From JAVZLQ01 sp049972525 (GTDB lineage: Archaea; Thermoproteota; Bathyarchaeia; Bathyarchaeales; Bathycorpusculaceae): DNA of 42,921 bases. Positions within the stretch are counted from its first letter, which is position 1. Each line of letters starts with the position of its first letter. A model generated the notes under the pieces. That model searched no databases. It worked only from the letters and a program-made list of their open reading frames with translations, and was not told the DNA's origin. The position numbers and the translations under genes were made by a program. Positions 16,378 to 24,865 of the stretch are shown piece after piece. Where the stretch lies: positions 1 through 42,921 of the forward strand of contig JBMFKI010000014.1 of assembly GCA_049972525.1 (NCBI GenBank). Reading direction: 5' to 3'.

Positions 16378-18338
16378 CAGGCAACCTCACGTATTATGGA
16401 TTTACCCTCAACATTTTGAACCGTAATTATGTTTACATCTTCCTTTGCAAACGTCACTTGACTTGGCGTAATCACAACATACTGAGCATTTGCGTCTTTC
16501 ACCATTGATATTAACATTTTAGCGATTAATTCTCTGTTTTTAGGATCCATATGAATATCATACTCGTCGACCGCTCTGAATGGTGAGCGAACATGCTGCT
16601 GCAACGCAAGCAAAAAACTCATCGTAGCTGTTGTCCTTTCCCCTCCACTTTGCGTGTAGGCATCTAACGGAACTGGTTTGCCTCCCTTAAACCCGACGAG
16701 GATTTCAAGCCCGGCAGCCTCAATATCATGTCCATTCACGAGTCTAACTTCGCCGAGGGCTTGAGATTGGCTTAGGATTTTCTGGTATTCTAGGCTTACG
16801 CGGTCTAGGAGATTCTGAATCACTGTTCTCCATGTTTGCATTCGTGTTTTAACCTCTTCTAGGGCTTTTTCTCTGTTTTCAGCTACGATTCTAGCCTTTT
16901 CCTTCAGCTCTAAATATAATTTTGAGTATGATTCATACATGCGCTCTATGTCTTCTGAAACATTCGAGAGCGCCGCTAAATGCCCATCTGTAACTCTTAT
17001 CTCGTCAAGAATTTCACCTAGGCTTTTGACAACAGCTATTCTAGGTCCAGTTTGCTCCGCTCTGCCAATGGCTTCGCTTAACTGTGCTTTTGCGTTTTTA
17101 AGTTGTTGTTCAAACCTTTCCAGATTAGCCTTAACATTTTCATGGCGATATTGGAGCAGCGCTAACTTGATGCGGTTTTCCAAAACTTGATTACTTATCT
17201 TCTCAATGTTTTCATCTAAGCCTTTAATTCTAACATGATTCTCGTTTATTTTATTCTTCATTTTTGAAAGATTTTGACTGGAATTTTGTATAAGCTCCTT
17301 TAGATTTTCGGTTTTTAGGAGCTTGAACTGGTCAAAATTCTCTTTTAAAAATGTCACTGCTTGAGTATGCGGGTTTGTGCTTCTAGAAAGATTCTCAATC
17401 GCCGATGTTTCCGTTAGGAGCTGCTCATAAATCGCTATTTTAGCCTCGCTTCCCGCCTTTTCACGTTCAAGATTTAGCCTTTCTTCAAAGAGGGCTTTCC
17501 ATTCTCCTTTAAGTTTTTCAAGCTCTTTTTGACTTGTCTGTAACTGCACTTCCACAACTTTCGTTTCTTCTTCAATTTGGCCTAATGCAACTAACTCTCT
17601 TTTTCTTTCAGCTTCAAGTTCGTTTACGGCTTCCTCCTTTTTGCTGACTTCCGCCCACGCCAACTCCCTTTCCAAGAAGCGTCTCTTAGTCATCAGCTGC
17701 TTCTTTTCTTGATATCTTTCATATTGCTCTCGCCAATAGTTGAGCGTCTGCTCCGCTGACTCCAAAAGTTTACTTATGGATTCCTCTTGGCTTAAAATGC
17801 GCGTCAACTTTTTCTGTGCTTCTAAAACATTAGAGCGGAAAGGCTCAAGTCCGACGGCCGCTTCAACCATGCGCAGTTTTTCCTGCTGAGAAAGGACAGT
17901 GAACTGTTCAACCATGTTCTGGTGCATTATTATAAGCATGTTGTTAGGGTCAACGCCGAGCTTTGACAAAAACCTATCAACATCAGCTTTTGTGACAGCT
18001 CTATTCTCAAGCTCAAACCAATACTGCCCATCACACCTCAAAACACGTGTAAGAAAAATTTGATCTTTGTTAAACTTTGGAACCGGCCTTTTTCCACTTC
18101 TCTTTGCATTATCCAAAATAAGGGTAACGCGTGCTTGATCTTTCCCCCAACGAATCAAATCACTTAATTTCCTAGAGCGTTCGGTGTATGACTGACCAAG
18201 AGCTACAGAGATGGCTAACAAAAGCGAGGATTTTCCGGAACCATTTGGCCCGCAAATGACGTTTACGCCAGATTTAAGGGGTACCCTAGCGTATTCGTAA
18301 CTCATGAAGTTTTCAAGGATTACCTCTTGGATTAGCAT
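16377..18338 (-). CDS. Short SMC-family ATPase, Smc5/6-like, without a globular hinge
   Basis: This 653-residue ABC-type ATPase has Walker A GPNGSGKSS (30-38), a Q-loop region with MHQNMVEQF (about 138-146), signature QSGGERTTATM (563-573) and Walker B PFRAVDEYDIHMD (586-598). The PFR-hydrophobic-DE motif and the QSGGER signature are what I know from Smc5 and Smc6; canonical SMCs read PF-x-x-LDEVDAALD. Two coiled-coil arms of roughly 160 residues each (about 165-320 and 345-510) meet at a short linker near 320-345, with neither a hinge of about 150 residues nor a Rad50 CxxC hook. First gene of a coupled three-gene operon. Confidence 0.9.
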   Translation of the reverse strand: MLIQEVILENFMSYEYARVPLKSGVNVICGPNGSGKSSLLLAISVALGQSYTERSRKLSDLIRWGKDQARVTLILDNAKRSGKRPVPKFNKDQIFLTRVLRCDGQYWFELENRAVTKADVDRFLSKLGVDPNNMLIIMHQNMVEQFTVLSQQEKLRMVEAAVGLEPFRSNVLEAQKKLTRILSQEESISKLLESAEQTLNYWREQYERYQEKKQLMTKRRFLERELAWAEVSKKEEAVNELEAERKRELVALGQIEEETKVVEVQLQTSQKELEKLKGEWKALFEERLNLEREKAGSEAKIAIYEQLLTETSAIENLSRSTNPHTQAVTFLKENFDQFKLLKTENLKELIQNSSQNLSKMKNKINENHVRIKGLDENIEKISNQVLENRIKLALLQYRHENVKANLERFEQQLKNAKAQLSEAIGRAEQTGPRIAVVKSLGEILDEIRVTDGHLAALSNVSEDIERMYESYSKLYLELKEKARIVAENREKALEEVKTRMQTWRTVIQNLLDRVSLEYQKILSQSQALGEVRLVNGHDIEAAGLEILVGFKGGKPVPLDAYTQSGGERTTATMSFLLALQQHVRSPFRAVDEYDIHMDPKNRELIAKMLISMVKDANAQYVVITPSQVTFAKEDVNIITVQNVEGKSIIREVA

Positions 18339-18525
18339 TTGCTGAGCGATTACCTCTCTTCTGCAGTAGATAATAGAGGTAAAAACTCTCTTATTAAAGC
18401 AATTAGCCGAAGTTCAACTAAAAGCGGCTGTTAAGCACATAGAATTTTTTACATAAAACGTATAGGTTTAAGCCAAAGTTTCATAAGTAAAATGTGTTAG
18501 AACTGATAAGCTGGGTGAAGGTAAT
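18339..18525. promoter_or_regulatory. Divergent promoter region between the SMC operon and the 18526 gene
   Basis: These 187 AT-rich bases separate two divergent transcription units. No ORF or RNA gene is apparent. An A/T-rich stretch around 18450-18460 (TTTTTTACATAAAAC) could serve as TATA element for the rightward gene. I see no strong dyad. Confidence 0.35.
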
Positions 18526-19212
18526 ATGGTTGTAGCCGGCAAGGTTTTTAGACTTACAGAGCCACTTTCAACAGCCGAAATTGCGTCGAAGCTTAAGGAT
18601 TACAAAGTTGAGGAACAATATGAAGAAGGTGAACACAAGTTTACGCTTGTAACTGAAGTTGTCGGACTCTTGCCAAAAGAAGGTGCATTAAAAGGCATTT
18701 ACTCGCATGACTATGTTATTCACGTTTTCCATAGAGGCAAAATGGCGCCTTTACCGCGAACTATTGAAGCCCTATTCAGCTTTGCAGAACACGGAGAAAG
18801 TGTTTTTCTAGCAGTTGTAGAGAAGAAGCGCCTAGCCAATTTTATAGCCAACAAACTCAGCGAAATCTTGTTCGAAAAGGTTGGCGGAATAGTTGAAGCG
18901 CGAATCCCACCTGAAACCTTGAGGGACTTTCATCTGAAGAATCCTGAAGATACGAAGATAACGTTTTTTGATAATGTTGACATCCCAAACGTGAATAAGC
19001 TTTCGCTTTACGGACCAGACCTCATCAACACTTCGCTTTTCGAAGATTACTGCAAACACGGAGACTTATGGTACGTTGTTGCAAGAGCTAGGGAATACGG
19101 TTACGTTGTGGGCATAACAAGAGATGCCTCTGTTACAGTTTTCAACCTAACAGACAAGGAAAAATATTTGGAATATGTGCAAAAGGAAGTTTACCCTCTA
19201 ATATCCAAATAA
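18526..19212 (+). CDS. Hypothetical archaeal protein, 228 residues
   Basis: The family is not recognised. It is a soluble alpha/beta protein with an N-terminal beta-rich part (KVFRLTEPLSTAEIASKLKD, GEHKFTLVTEVVGLLPKEG). A central helical part (KRLANFIANKLSEILFEKVG) and a C-terminal part with LWYVVARAREYGYVVGITRD follow. It has no CxxC pairs, membrane segment or P-loop. A GGTGAAGG stretch precedes the ATG. It lies 59 bp upstream of the arrestin-fold protein on the same strand and may head that transcription unit. Confidence 0.75.
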   Translation: MVVAGKVFRLTEPLSTAEIASKLKDYKVEEQYEEGEHKFTLVTEVVGLLPKEGALKGIYSHDYVIHVFHRGKMAPLPRTIEALFSFAEHGESVFLAVVEKKRLANFIANKLSEILFEKVGGIVEARIPPETLRDFHLKNPEDTKITFFDNVDIPNVNKLSLYGPDLINTSLFEDYCKHGDLWYVVARAREYGYVVGITRDASVTVFNLTDKEKYLEYVQKEVYPLISK

Positions 19213-19271
19213 AGAAAAGAGGAAAGCTTTTACGTTGAATTAGCACCATCTAAATAGCTGGAGGACCATCG

Positions 19272-20687
19272 TTGTCCTTTTTACGAAAATTTAAAGAGAG
19301 GCTGGTCTCTCCTAACGCATCAATCTCCCTAGAACTTGCAAAATGGTACTTTAGCCCAGGAGAAAGCATTAGCGGCAATGTTATAGTTAAGGCGAATGAA
19401 GATTTTGATGCCACAGAAGTAAGATGCGAAATAGAGTGTGTGGAAGAGATTAAAAGCAGGGTAAGCGAGTATGACGCCTCTAGTAAGCGCATGGTTGAGA
19501 AAGATGTGTGGAATAGGATTATTCACTTCTCAGAGAAACCAGCAGTTTGTGGTCCAATACACATTAGAACAGGGTCTACACAAACGTTTCCAATTAATTT
19601 GAAGCTTCCAGTTAGCGCGTGGCTAACCTACAAGGGAGTTGACCACAAACTAACATGGACCATCAAAAGTGTAATAGCAGTTAAAGATAGACCAGACGTG
19701 ACAAGCAAAACCATAGAAATAGAAGTGAAGGAGCAACAGCAGATACCGCAACCACCACCATTACAAACTCCACAAGTGGCTGCTGCACCAACCATAGTTG
19801 AAACAGCAAAGGTGTCGCCTACGCCAAACCTAACACTACCAACAAACTGCATCAGATGCGGCGCTCCACTAAATATTACACAGGAAGATTTTATCATAAC
19901 TTGTAGATATTGCGGCTTCACGATGACTGTAGCAACAAGGGAAGAAATAAAGAGGCATAGCATGCTGGAAAACCGCTTACTCGCCCAGCAAGCTGTTGAA
20001 GCTGCACAGAAATATATGGATAAGGGCCTTTTTAGGATTGGTGTTTCGAAAGATGCCGTTATAACAAATGTGAAGTTGCGTTATGTGCCATTCTGGGTTT
20101 GCCAAGTAACCACAAACACCTATTTTAGAGGAGTTACTGGAACGGGAATTATGGGTGAAATACATCAAGCACAGGAGGCTGTTACAGATAAACGTTCAAG
20201 TGGACTGGCAAAGTTTGGAAAACTTGTCCTTGCTGGAGCGAAGGCTTATGCTGAAACTCAACAGAAGGATAGACAACCACAATCAGTCGCATATTCCTTC
20301 TCAAACACTTATATTTGGCCAACGCTGGCTAGGCGAACAATAATGAGTGAAATAAACTATTATGATGTGCCCGCCGCGCGGAAGGTTCCCTTTGACGTTG
20401 GAAGGATACCGCCAGACGCAGAATTTCTAGACGTAGAGTTGAACGAGGAGGAAGCTAAAGCCAAAATTAGGGCTGAAGTCGAAGAAAAAGAGCGACTAAT
20501 TGCATGCGGAAAAGTTGACACGCTTGAAACATGCAATACAAACGTCGCAATAGGCGAAGCAGAGCTAGTTCACGCGCCAGTCTGGTTTGTGCATTATACA
20601 TTAAAGGGCGAGAACTACGTGGTTGCAGTTGATGGATGCGAAGGGAAAGTTTTAGGTGGAGGAAGACCACTATTTAAAATCAAATAG
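19272..20687 (+). CDS. Arrestin-fold (Spo0M-like) protein with zinc ribbon
   Basis: This 471-residue protein begins with a beta-sandwich segment of arrestin/Spo0M type (about 15-155): ISLELAKWYFSPGESISGNV, later IKLP-like strands and LTYKGVDHKLTWTIKSVIAV. A Pro-rich linker, a CIRCG...CRYCG zinc ribbon (about 195-218) and a second, mostly beta domain to the end follow. TTG at 19272 is the start, with GGAGG at 19260-19264. It is followed 13 bp later by a helical protein and then an SPFH protein. Arrestin-fold proteins act as scaffolds; a membrane or protein-complex scaffold is my inference. Confidence 0.75.
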   Translation: MSFLRKFKERLVSPNASISLELAKWYFSPGESISGNVIVKANEDFDATEVRCEIECVEEIKSRVSEYDASSKRMVEKDVWNRIIHFSEKPAVCGPIHIRTGSTQTFPINLKLPVSAWLTYKGVDHKLTWTIKSVIAVKDRPDVTSKTIEIEVKEQQQIPQPPPLQTPQVAAAPTIVETAKVSPTPNLTLPTNCIRCGAPLNITQEDFIITCRYCGFTMTVATREEIKRHSMLENRLLAQQAVEAAQKYMDKGLFRIGVSKDAVITNVKLRYVPFWVCQVTTNTYFRGVTGTGIMGEIHQAQEAVTDKRSSGLAKFGKLVLAGAKAYAETQQKDRQPQSVAYSFSNTYIWPTLARRTIMSEINYYDVPAARKVPFDVGRIPPDAEFLDVELNEEEAKAKIRAEVEEKERLIACGKVDTLETCNTNVAIGEAELVHAPVWFVHYTLKGENYVVAVDGCEGKVLGGGRPLFKIK

Positions 20688-20700
20688 GTGAAGTTGAAAA

Positions 20701-21228
20701 ATGTCGGAAAAAGACACTATAGAGAAAGTGAAGGATAGGCAAGGACTGCTTGCGAAAATCCAAAATGTTTTCGGCATGGGCTACGCGACAAAAGAAGACG
20801 TAAGAGAACTAGATAAGAAACTTCGCGACTTCTACTACGCTGACTTTAGAAGCCTACGCCACAGATGGGAAGAGATATACTTAGCAGCGTTAAATGCTGG
20901 AAAAGCCACAGATGACTTCAAGAAAGTAATTCAGATAATTGATAGAGTTGCGGAAAAGGTTAACCGCGCCGATTATGGTTATGCTGGACTTATGGACCGC
21001 AAGGGGCACATACGAGAAACGGAGCTTTCCAGAGTTTTTAATTATGACAAGGCGTTAAATGATGAGATTCAGAAAATAATTGACGCTGTAAACGACTTAT
21101 ACAATGACAGTCAAGCGGAAAGGTGGAATGAAGCGGCATCAAAGGCCAGAAACATTAAATCCTTAATACTTGGTTTTGAATCTAAATGGGATGAAAGAGA
21201 GAAACATTTCAGGTCAATGGAGGTATAG
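20701..21228 (+). CDS. Helical protein of the arrestin/SPFH cluster
   Basis: This 175-residue protein is almost entirely helical and charged, with long predicted helices (EDVRELDKKLRDFYYADFRS; NDEIQKIIDAVNDLYND). The family is not recognised. It has no membrane segment or metal-binding cysteines. It sits 13 bp after the arrestin-like gene and 5 bp before the SPFH gene, so it is almost certainly cotranscribed. It may be a coiled-coil adaptor between the two, but that is inference from context only. Confidence 0.75.
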   Translation: MSEKDTIEKVKDRQGLLAKIQNVFGMGYATKEDVRELDKKLRDFYYADFRSLRHRWEEIYLAALNAGKATDDFKKVIQIIDRVAEKVNRADYGYAGLMDRKGHIRETELSRVFNYDKALNDEIQKIIDAVNDLYNDSQAERWNEAASKARNIKSLILGFESKWDEREKHFRSMEV

Positions 21229-21233
21229 GTTAA

Positions 21234-22307
21234 ATGCCAGTTATTGAAAGAGTTTCATGGGATTATGCTGGACCAGAAGACATTGCATATAGATTTCCAA
21301 AACTTACATTAAAGTATGGAAGCCAAGTCATAGTCAAAGAAAACCAGTGGGCTGTGTTCTTCCGCGACGGAAAAGCCTACGACGTCTTCGGACCTGGAAG
21401 ACACACAATCTCAAGCAACAATATTCCACTTTTAACAGGCGCCTTGAAGGCGCTACGCATAATAGGCGACATATTCGATTGTGAAGTAATTTTTGTAAGC
21501 AACAGCCAGTTTAGGGCAAATTTCGGCGGAACAGCCTATTCTGCTCCGAGTGGAGATATAAAATATCAGGCTGAACTTGGGTTTTATGGTTACATGCTTT
21601 ACAAAGTTGAAGATCCAAAACTTTTTGTAACCGAATTCTTTGGCAACAGAAATGCCAGCACATCGCGAGATGTTGAAAACTACATTAGAGGATTCATAAA
21701 CGAGCGTATAATAAACGAGTTTGCAAACTATGACATATTCACAGTTGTAAAGAATGTTGACGCGACAACAGACAAATTAACACTCAAAATAAGCGACGAA
21801 GCAGCAAGAGTAGGCTTAAAAGTGATAGACTGCGTCTTCGAAGGCGTAAAGATTCCAGAAGAAGCTAGACGCTTCACGTCTGGAATGGGCGCCCAAGCCA
21901 TGGTTATGCAGTACATGAAGGAAACAGCAACAGAACTCAAAGGAAGCGAAGGAGGAGGTGCAGCTGCGGCGGGCTTAGGTGCTGGAATGGGCTTAACGAT
22001 GCCATACATAATGGCACAGCAAATGCAGCAAACTCAAGCGCAACAAGTTGTTATATGCCCGAACTGCGGCGCCAAAAACCCCGTTGGAGCGAAGTTCTGT
22101 GGGAACTGCGGCGCAAGTTTAGTCCCACAAGCGAAGGTTATTTGCCCAAAATGTAAGGCTGAAAATCCAGCTGGAGCAAAGTACTGTGGAAACTGTGGCG
22201 CACCGCTGACGCAACCTGCTAGTTCAGAAATTACGTGTCCGAAGTGTGGCGCAAAGAATCCTGCTGGAACAAAATTCTGTGGAAACTGCGGTGAAAAACT
22301 GGCCTAA
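21234..22307 (+). CDS. SPFH/virion-core-like protein with three C-terminal zinc ribbons
   Basis: Residues 1-230 are an SPFH (band 7) domain of the YdjI/virion-core-like type: VKENQWAVFFRDGKAYDVFG, GPGRHTISSNNIPLLTG, and the later VIDCVFEGVKIPEEARR. A Gly/Ala-rich, weakly hydrophobic segment (about 242-262) follows. Three near-identical double-CxxC zinc ribbons end the protein (CPNCGAKNPVGAKFCGNCG, then two variants). The ribbon repeats are highly similar at DNA level too and probably arose by tandem duplication. Such proteins usually form membrane-associated oligomers. Third gene of the arrestin/SPFH unit. Confidence 0.88.
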   Translation: MPVIERVSWDYAGPEDIAYRFPKLTLKYGSQVIVKENQWAVFFRDGKAYDVFGPGRHTISSNNIPLLTGALKALRIIGDIFDCEVIFVSNSQFRANFGGTAYSAPSGDIKYQAELGFYGYMLYKVEDPKLFVTEFFGNRNASTSRDVENYIRGFINERIINEFANYDIFTVVKNVDATTDKLTLKISDEAARVGLKVIDCVFEGVKIPEEARRFTSGMGAQAMVMQYMKETATELKGSEGGGAAAAGLGAGMGLTMPYIMAQQMQQTQAQQVVICPNCGAKNPVGAKFCGNCGASLVPQAKVICPKCKAENPAGAKYCGNCGAPLTQPASSEITCPKCGAKNPAGTKFCGNCGEKLA

Positions 22308-22316
22308 AAGCGTCTT

Positions 22317-22628
22317 TCAACTCCTCTTTTTAGTTTTAACTTTTCCTTTCAATGGGAAACCACATCTTCTACAGAATTTTATATGTGGGGGCATAGGCGT
22401 TCCACATGAGGGACAAGTGATTGGAGTTGGAGGGTACAATGATCGTCCGCATTGTCCACAAAACTTGTTTTCAATAGGGTTTTTGCTACCACAGTTTGGG
22501 CAGACAACAACTTGTCTAATAACTTTCATCGGAGGCTTTATAGTTTGAAGGATAGACTGCGACATTATCAGTCCCATAGCTAGGCCTAAACCAGCAGAGA
22601 AAGCTTCGCCTACGCTGTAATTTGTCAT
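22317..22628 (-). CDS. Two-zinc-ribbon protein with N-terminal glycine-rich helix
   Basis: This 103-residue protein has a Gly/Ala/Met-rich amphipathic start (FSAGLGLAMGLIMSQSILQT) and two zinc ribbons (CPNCGSKNPIENKFCGQCG and CPSCGTPMPPHIKFCRRCG), ending in a basic tail. The layout closely copies the linker plus C-terminal ribbons of the convergent SPFH protein, whose stop lies only 9 bp away. It may interact with the same partners or be a derived fragment of such a gene. Its exact function is unknown. Confidence 0.82.
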   Translation of the reverse strand: MTNYSVGEAFSAGLGLAMGLIMSQSILQTIKPPMKVIRQVVVCPNCGSKNPIENKFCGQCGRSLYPPTPITCPSCGTPMPPHIKFCRRCGFPLKGKVKTKKRS

Positions 22629-22716
22629 ACTTTCTTCAATGTAACTGTTACTTTTGTTTGAGAAAAACTTTGCTGGCAGTGTTAACCTATTTGTACATGG
22701 AAGGACTAAACTGAAA

Positions 22717-23328
22717 ATGGCGATTCATATGGGCGCTGTGAAGGGCTTATGGAACATAGTGTTAAGCGGCTACCCAAAATCTGGAAAAACAATGCTTGCT
22801 AACCGTTTAGTCGCGGAAAACAAAAAATTTGCTAGGGTAGGCGTTGACGATTTGAGAGCAATGCTTTTTAACGAAGTTCCTCCATGCAGAGACGAGTTTC
22901 TTGTATATTCAATAATTGCTGAATTGCGCGATTATCTGCTAAGAAAAGGCTACAGCGTAGTCATAGATTCAACAGCACCTGACAATGTAACCCGCTCTTT
23001 TTTGCTTATGACGAAAATCAAAAATGTAAATCGTCTTGTAATTCTTTTCAATGTCGAACGGGAAGTTATAATTGAAAGAAACATAGCGCTCTTCGGAGAT
23101 TCAACGCCAATCTTCGCTTGGGACGAAAGATGGGAAAATCCGCCAGTTGGAGTTCCAATCTTCAAGTTTAAGAGCAACAACATGGAAGAATTTGAAGCCT
23201 ACTACGCTCGCCTAACAGAGCTTCTAGAGAGTGAAATGCATCCGTACAAGCCGGAGTTCCAACAAGTTAAACCATCAAAGAGGAGGATTAAAGCTTTAAG
23301 GGACCTCTTAAAGAGGCGCTTCAAGTAA
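22717..23328 (+). CDS. P-loop kinase-like protein (AAA_33/zeta-toxin-like fold)
   Basis: The product is 203 residues from ATG 22717; the frame is open to a TTG at 22654. I chose the later start because GGAAGGA at 22699-22705 precedes it. Walker A is LSGYPKSGKTMLANRL. A DDLRAMLF segment and a strand ending VVIDSTAPD, where kinases of this class place their catalytic Asp, follow. The later NVEREVIIERN has the lid-type charged helix, and the tail is very basic (KPSKRRIKALRDLLKRR). Substrate unknown: it could phosphorylate a nucleoside, RNA end or small molecule. Confidence 0.72.
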   Translation: MAIHMGAVKGLWNIVLSGYPKSGKTMLANRLVAENKKFARVGVDDLRAMLFNEVPPCRDEFLVYSIIAELRDYLLRKGYSVVIDSTAPDNVTRSFLLMTKIKNVNRLVILFNVEREVIIERNIALFGDSTPIFAWDERWENPPVGVPIFKFKSNNMEEFEAYYARLTELLESEMHPYKPEFQQVKPSKRRIKALRDLLKRRFK

Positions 23329-23373
23329 GTTCAAAGCCGCAAACCTGTGTTGTGTTCCAGTTTTCTTCCATTT

Positions 23374-23901
23374 CTAAAATTCTATTCCTTTCCTTGCTTG
23401 ATAACCCGCGTTGTATGGGTGCTTTATTTCCTTCATCTCCGTAACAAGATCTGCTGCTTCTACTATTTCATTTTGAGCGTATCTACCAGTTAAAACAAGT
23501 TCTACATGCTTGGGCTTACTCTTTATCAGTTTTAGGACTCTTTCAAGGCTTATCAGATTCAAGTTCAATGCCACGTTAACCTCATCTAAAATCACTATAT
23601 CATACTCGCCGCTTTTAACGACTTTTTCAGCTAAAAAGAGGGCTTCTTCAGCGAGTTTTACATCTTCCTCTGAAGGTTTTCCAGTTATGAACTTGCCCCT
23701 CCCAAATGCTTTCAGTTTAAGGTTTGGAAGCTTATCAACAATGTAGAGTTCGCCGTAATCAAATCCTCCTTTAATGAACTGGATTACGTAAACTTTTAAT
23801 CCTCTGCCTATTGCTCTTAATGCTAACCCAAAGGCAGCAGTCGTCTTGCCTTTGCCGTTTCCAGTGTAAACTTGCACTAGGCCTTTTTCAAGTTTGGTCA
23901 T
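23374..23901 (-). CDS. cobO: Cob(I)alamin adenosyltransferase (CobA/CobO type)
   Basis: The protein transfers adenosyl from ATP to cob(I)alamin or corrinoid, making adenosylcobalamin. The P-loop YTGNGKGKTTAAFGLALRA (about residues 12-30) is diagnostic of the CobA/CobO family. The segment VILDEVNVALNLNLI matches the family's DE-containing strand, and AADLVTEMKEIKHPYNAG-QARKGIEF matches its C-terminus. 175 residues is normal. It overlaps the meaB start-to-stop region by 14 bp and is last in the mutase operon, so it likely supplies coenzyme B12 directly to methylmalonyl-CoA mutase. Confidence 0.95.
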   Translation of the reverse strand: MTKLEKGLVQVYTGNGKGKTTAAFGLALRAIGRGLKVYVIQFIKGGFDYGELYIVDKLPNLKLKAFGRGKFITGKPSEEDVKLAEEALFLAEKVVKSGEYDIVILDEVNVALNLNLISLERVLKLIKSKPKHVELVLTGRYAQNEIVEAADLVTEMKEIKHPYNAGYQARKGIEF

Positions 23902-24862
23902 TTTCTGTCTGCGCCTTCTTCAGCACTTCTTGCAGAAGTTTCTCAGCAGCTGAGGAGGCATCAATTTCTCTCTTCAGAATTTTCTCGATTAACTCTTCGA
24001 ATATCCTTCTGCTTTTCAACTCTTCAATTATTAATTGCGTAACTCTATCTCTAATCGCCTCTACAAGTTCAACTTCAGCCTTCAACAAAGCTTTTTGATG
24101 CAGTTTCTCTTTTTCTATGAATTCTCTATGCTTCTCAAGCTTTTCGATTAGCTGTGGGATTCCTTCACCAGTAAGCGCAACTGTTTTTATTATTGGGATC
24201 TGCCACGCCTTTTCTCTATTATTAAGCTGCAACATGGCTTGAATATCGATAACGGCTTTGTCCGCATTTTCGCGGTCAGCCTTATTAACAACGAAGATGT
24301 CAGCTATTTCCATTAACCCTGCTTTTATCGCTTGTATATCATCTCCAAGTCCAGGGGCGTGTATGACAACTATGGTCTGTGCAACTTTTATTATTTCAAC
24401 TTCAGACTGGCCTGCGCCAACAGTTTCCACGATTACTATGTCCTTGCCAGAGGCATCCAAAACTTTTACAGCATCCTTTGTTGCTTTTGCAATCCCACCA
24501 GAGTAGTTACGGGTTGCCATACTCCTTATGAAAACACCAGAATCTGTGCTTAACTCCTGCATTCTAATTCTATCGCCTAAAAATGCTCCACCAGTAAAAG
24601 GACTCGTAGGATCTACGGCGATAACCCCAACTGTTTTGCCCTTTCGCCTATATTCACGTACAACCTTTTCTATAAGAGTGCTTTTGCCAGAACCTCCTGG
24701 TCCCGTTAACCCTATGACATGCGCTTTTCCTGTATATGGATAAATTGATGCGATTATATCCTTTGCCTGAGGCTCGTCGTTTTCAATTATTGTTATTGCC
24801 CTAGCTATGCTTCTTCGGTCTCCAGAGAGAACACCCTTAACTATGTCCTCTGTTTTCATCAA
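23888..24862 (-). CDS. meaB: MeaB/ArgK-type G-protein chaperone of methylmalonyl-CoA mutase
   Basis: This P-loop GTPase of the SIMIBI class protects and reloads cobalamin in methylmalonyl-CoA mutase. Visible motifs are Walker A GLTGPGGSGKSTLIEKV (about 51-67), DPTSPFTGGAFLGDR (switch I region), VETVGAGQSEVEI (switch II) and the guanine-specificity motif VVNKADREN. The C-terminal dimerisation helices follow. The length of 324 residues is typical. It lies 3 bp after the mutase small subunit, in the conserved order mutase large, mutase small, meaB. Confidence 0.97.
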   Translation of the reverse strand: MMKTEDIVKGVLSGDRRSIARAITIIENDEPQAKDIIASIYPYTGKAHVIGLTGPGGSGKSTLIEKVVREYRRKGKTVGVIAVDPTSPFTGGAFLGDRIRMQELSTDSGVFIRSMATRNYSGGIAKATKDAVKVLDASGKDIVIVETVGAGQSEVEIIKVAQTIVVIHAPGLGDDIQAIKAGLMEIADIFVVNKADRENADKAVIDIQAMLQLNNREKAWQIPIIKTVALTGEGIPQLIEKLEKHREFIEKEKLHQKALLKAEVELVEAIRDRVTQLIIEELKSRRIFEELIEKILKREIDASSAAEKLLQEVLKKAQTENDQT

Positions 24863-24865
24863 ACG

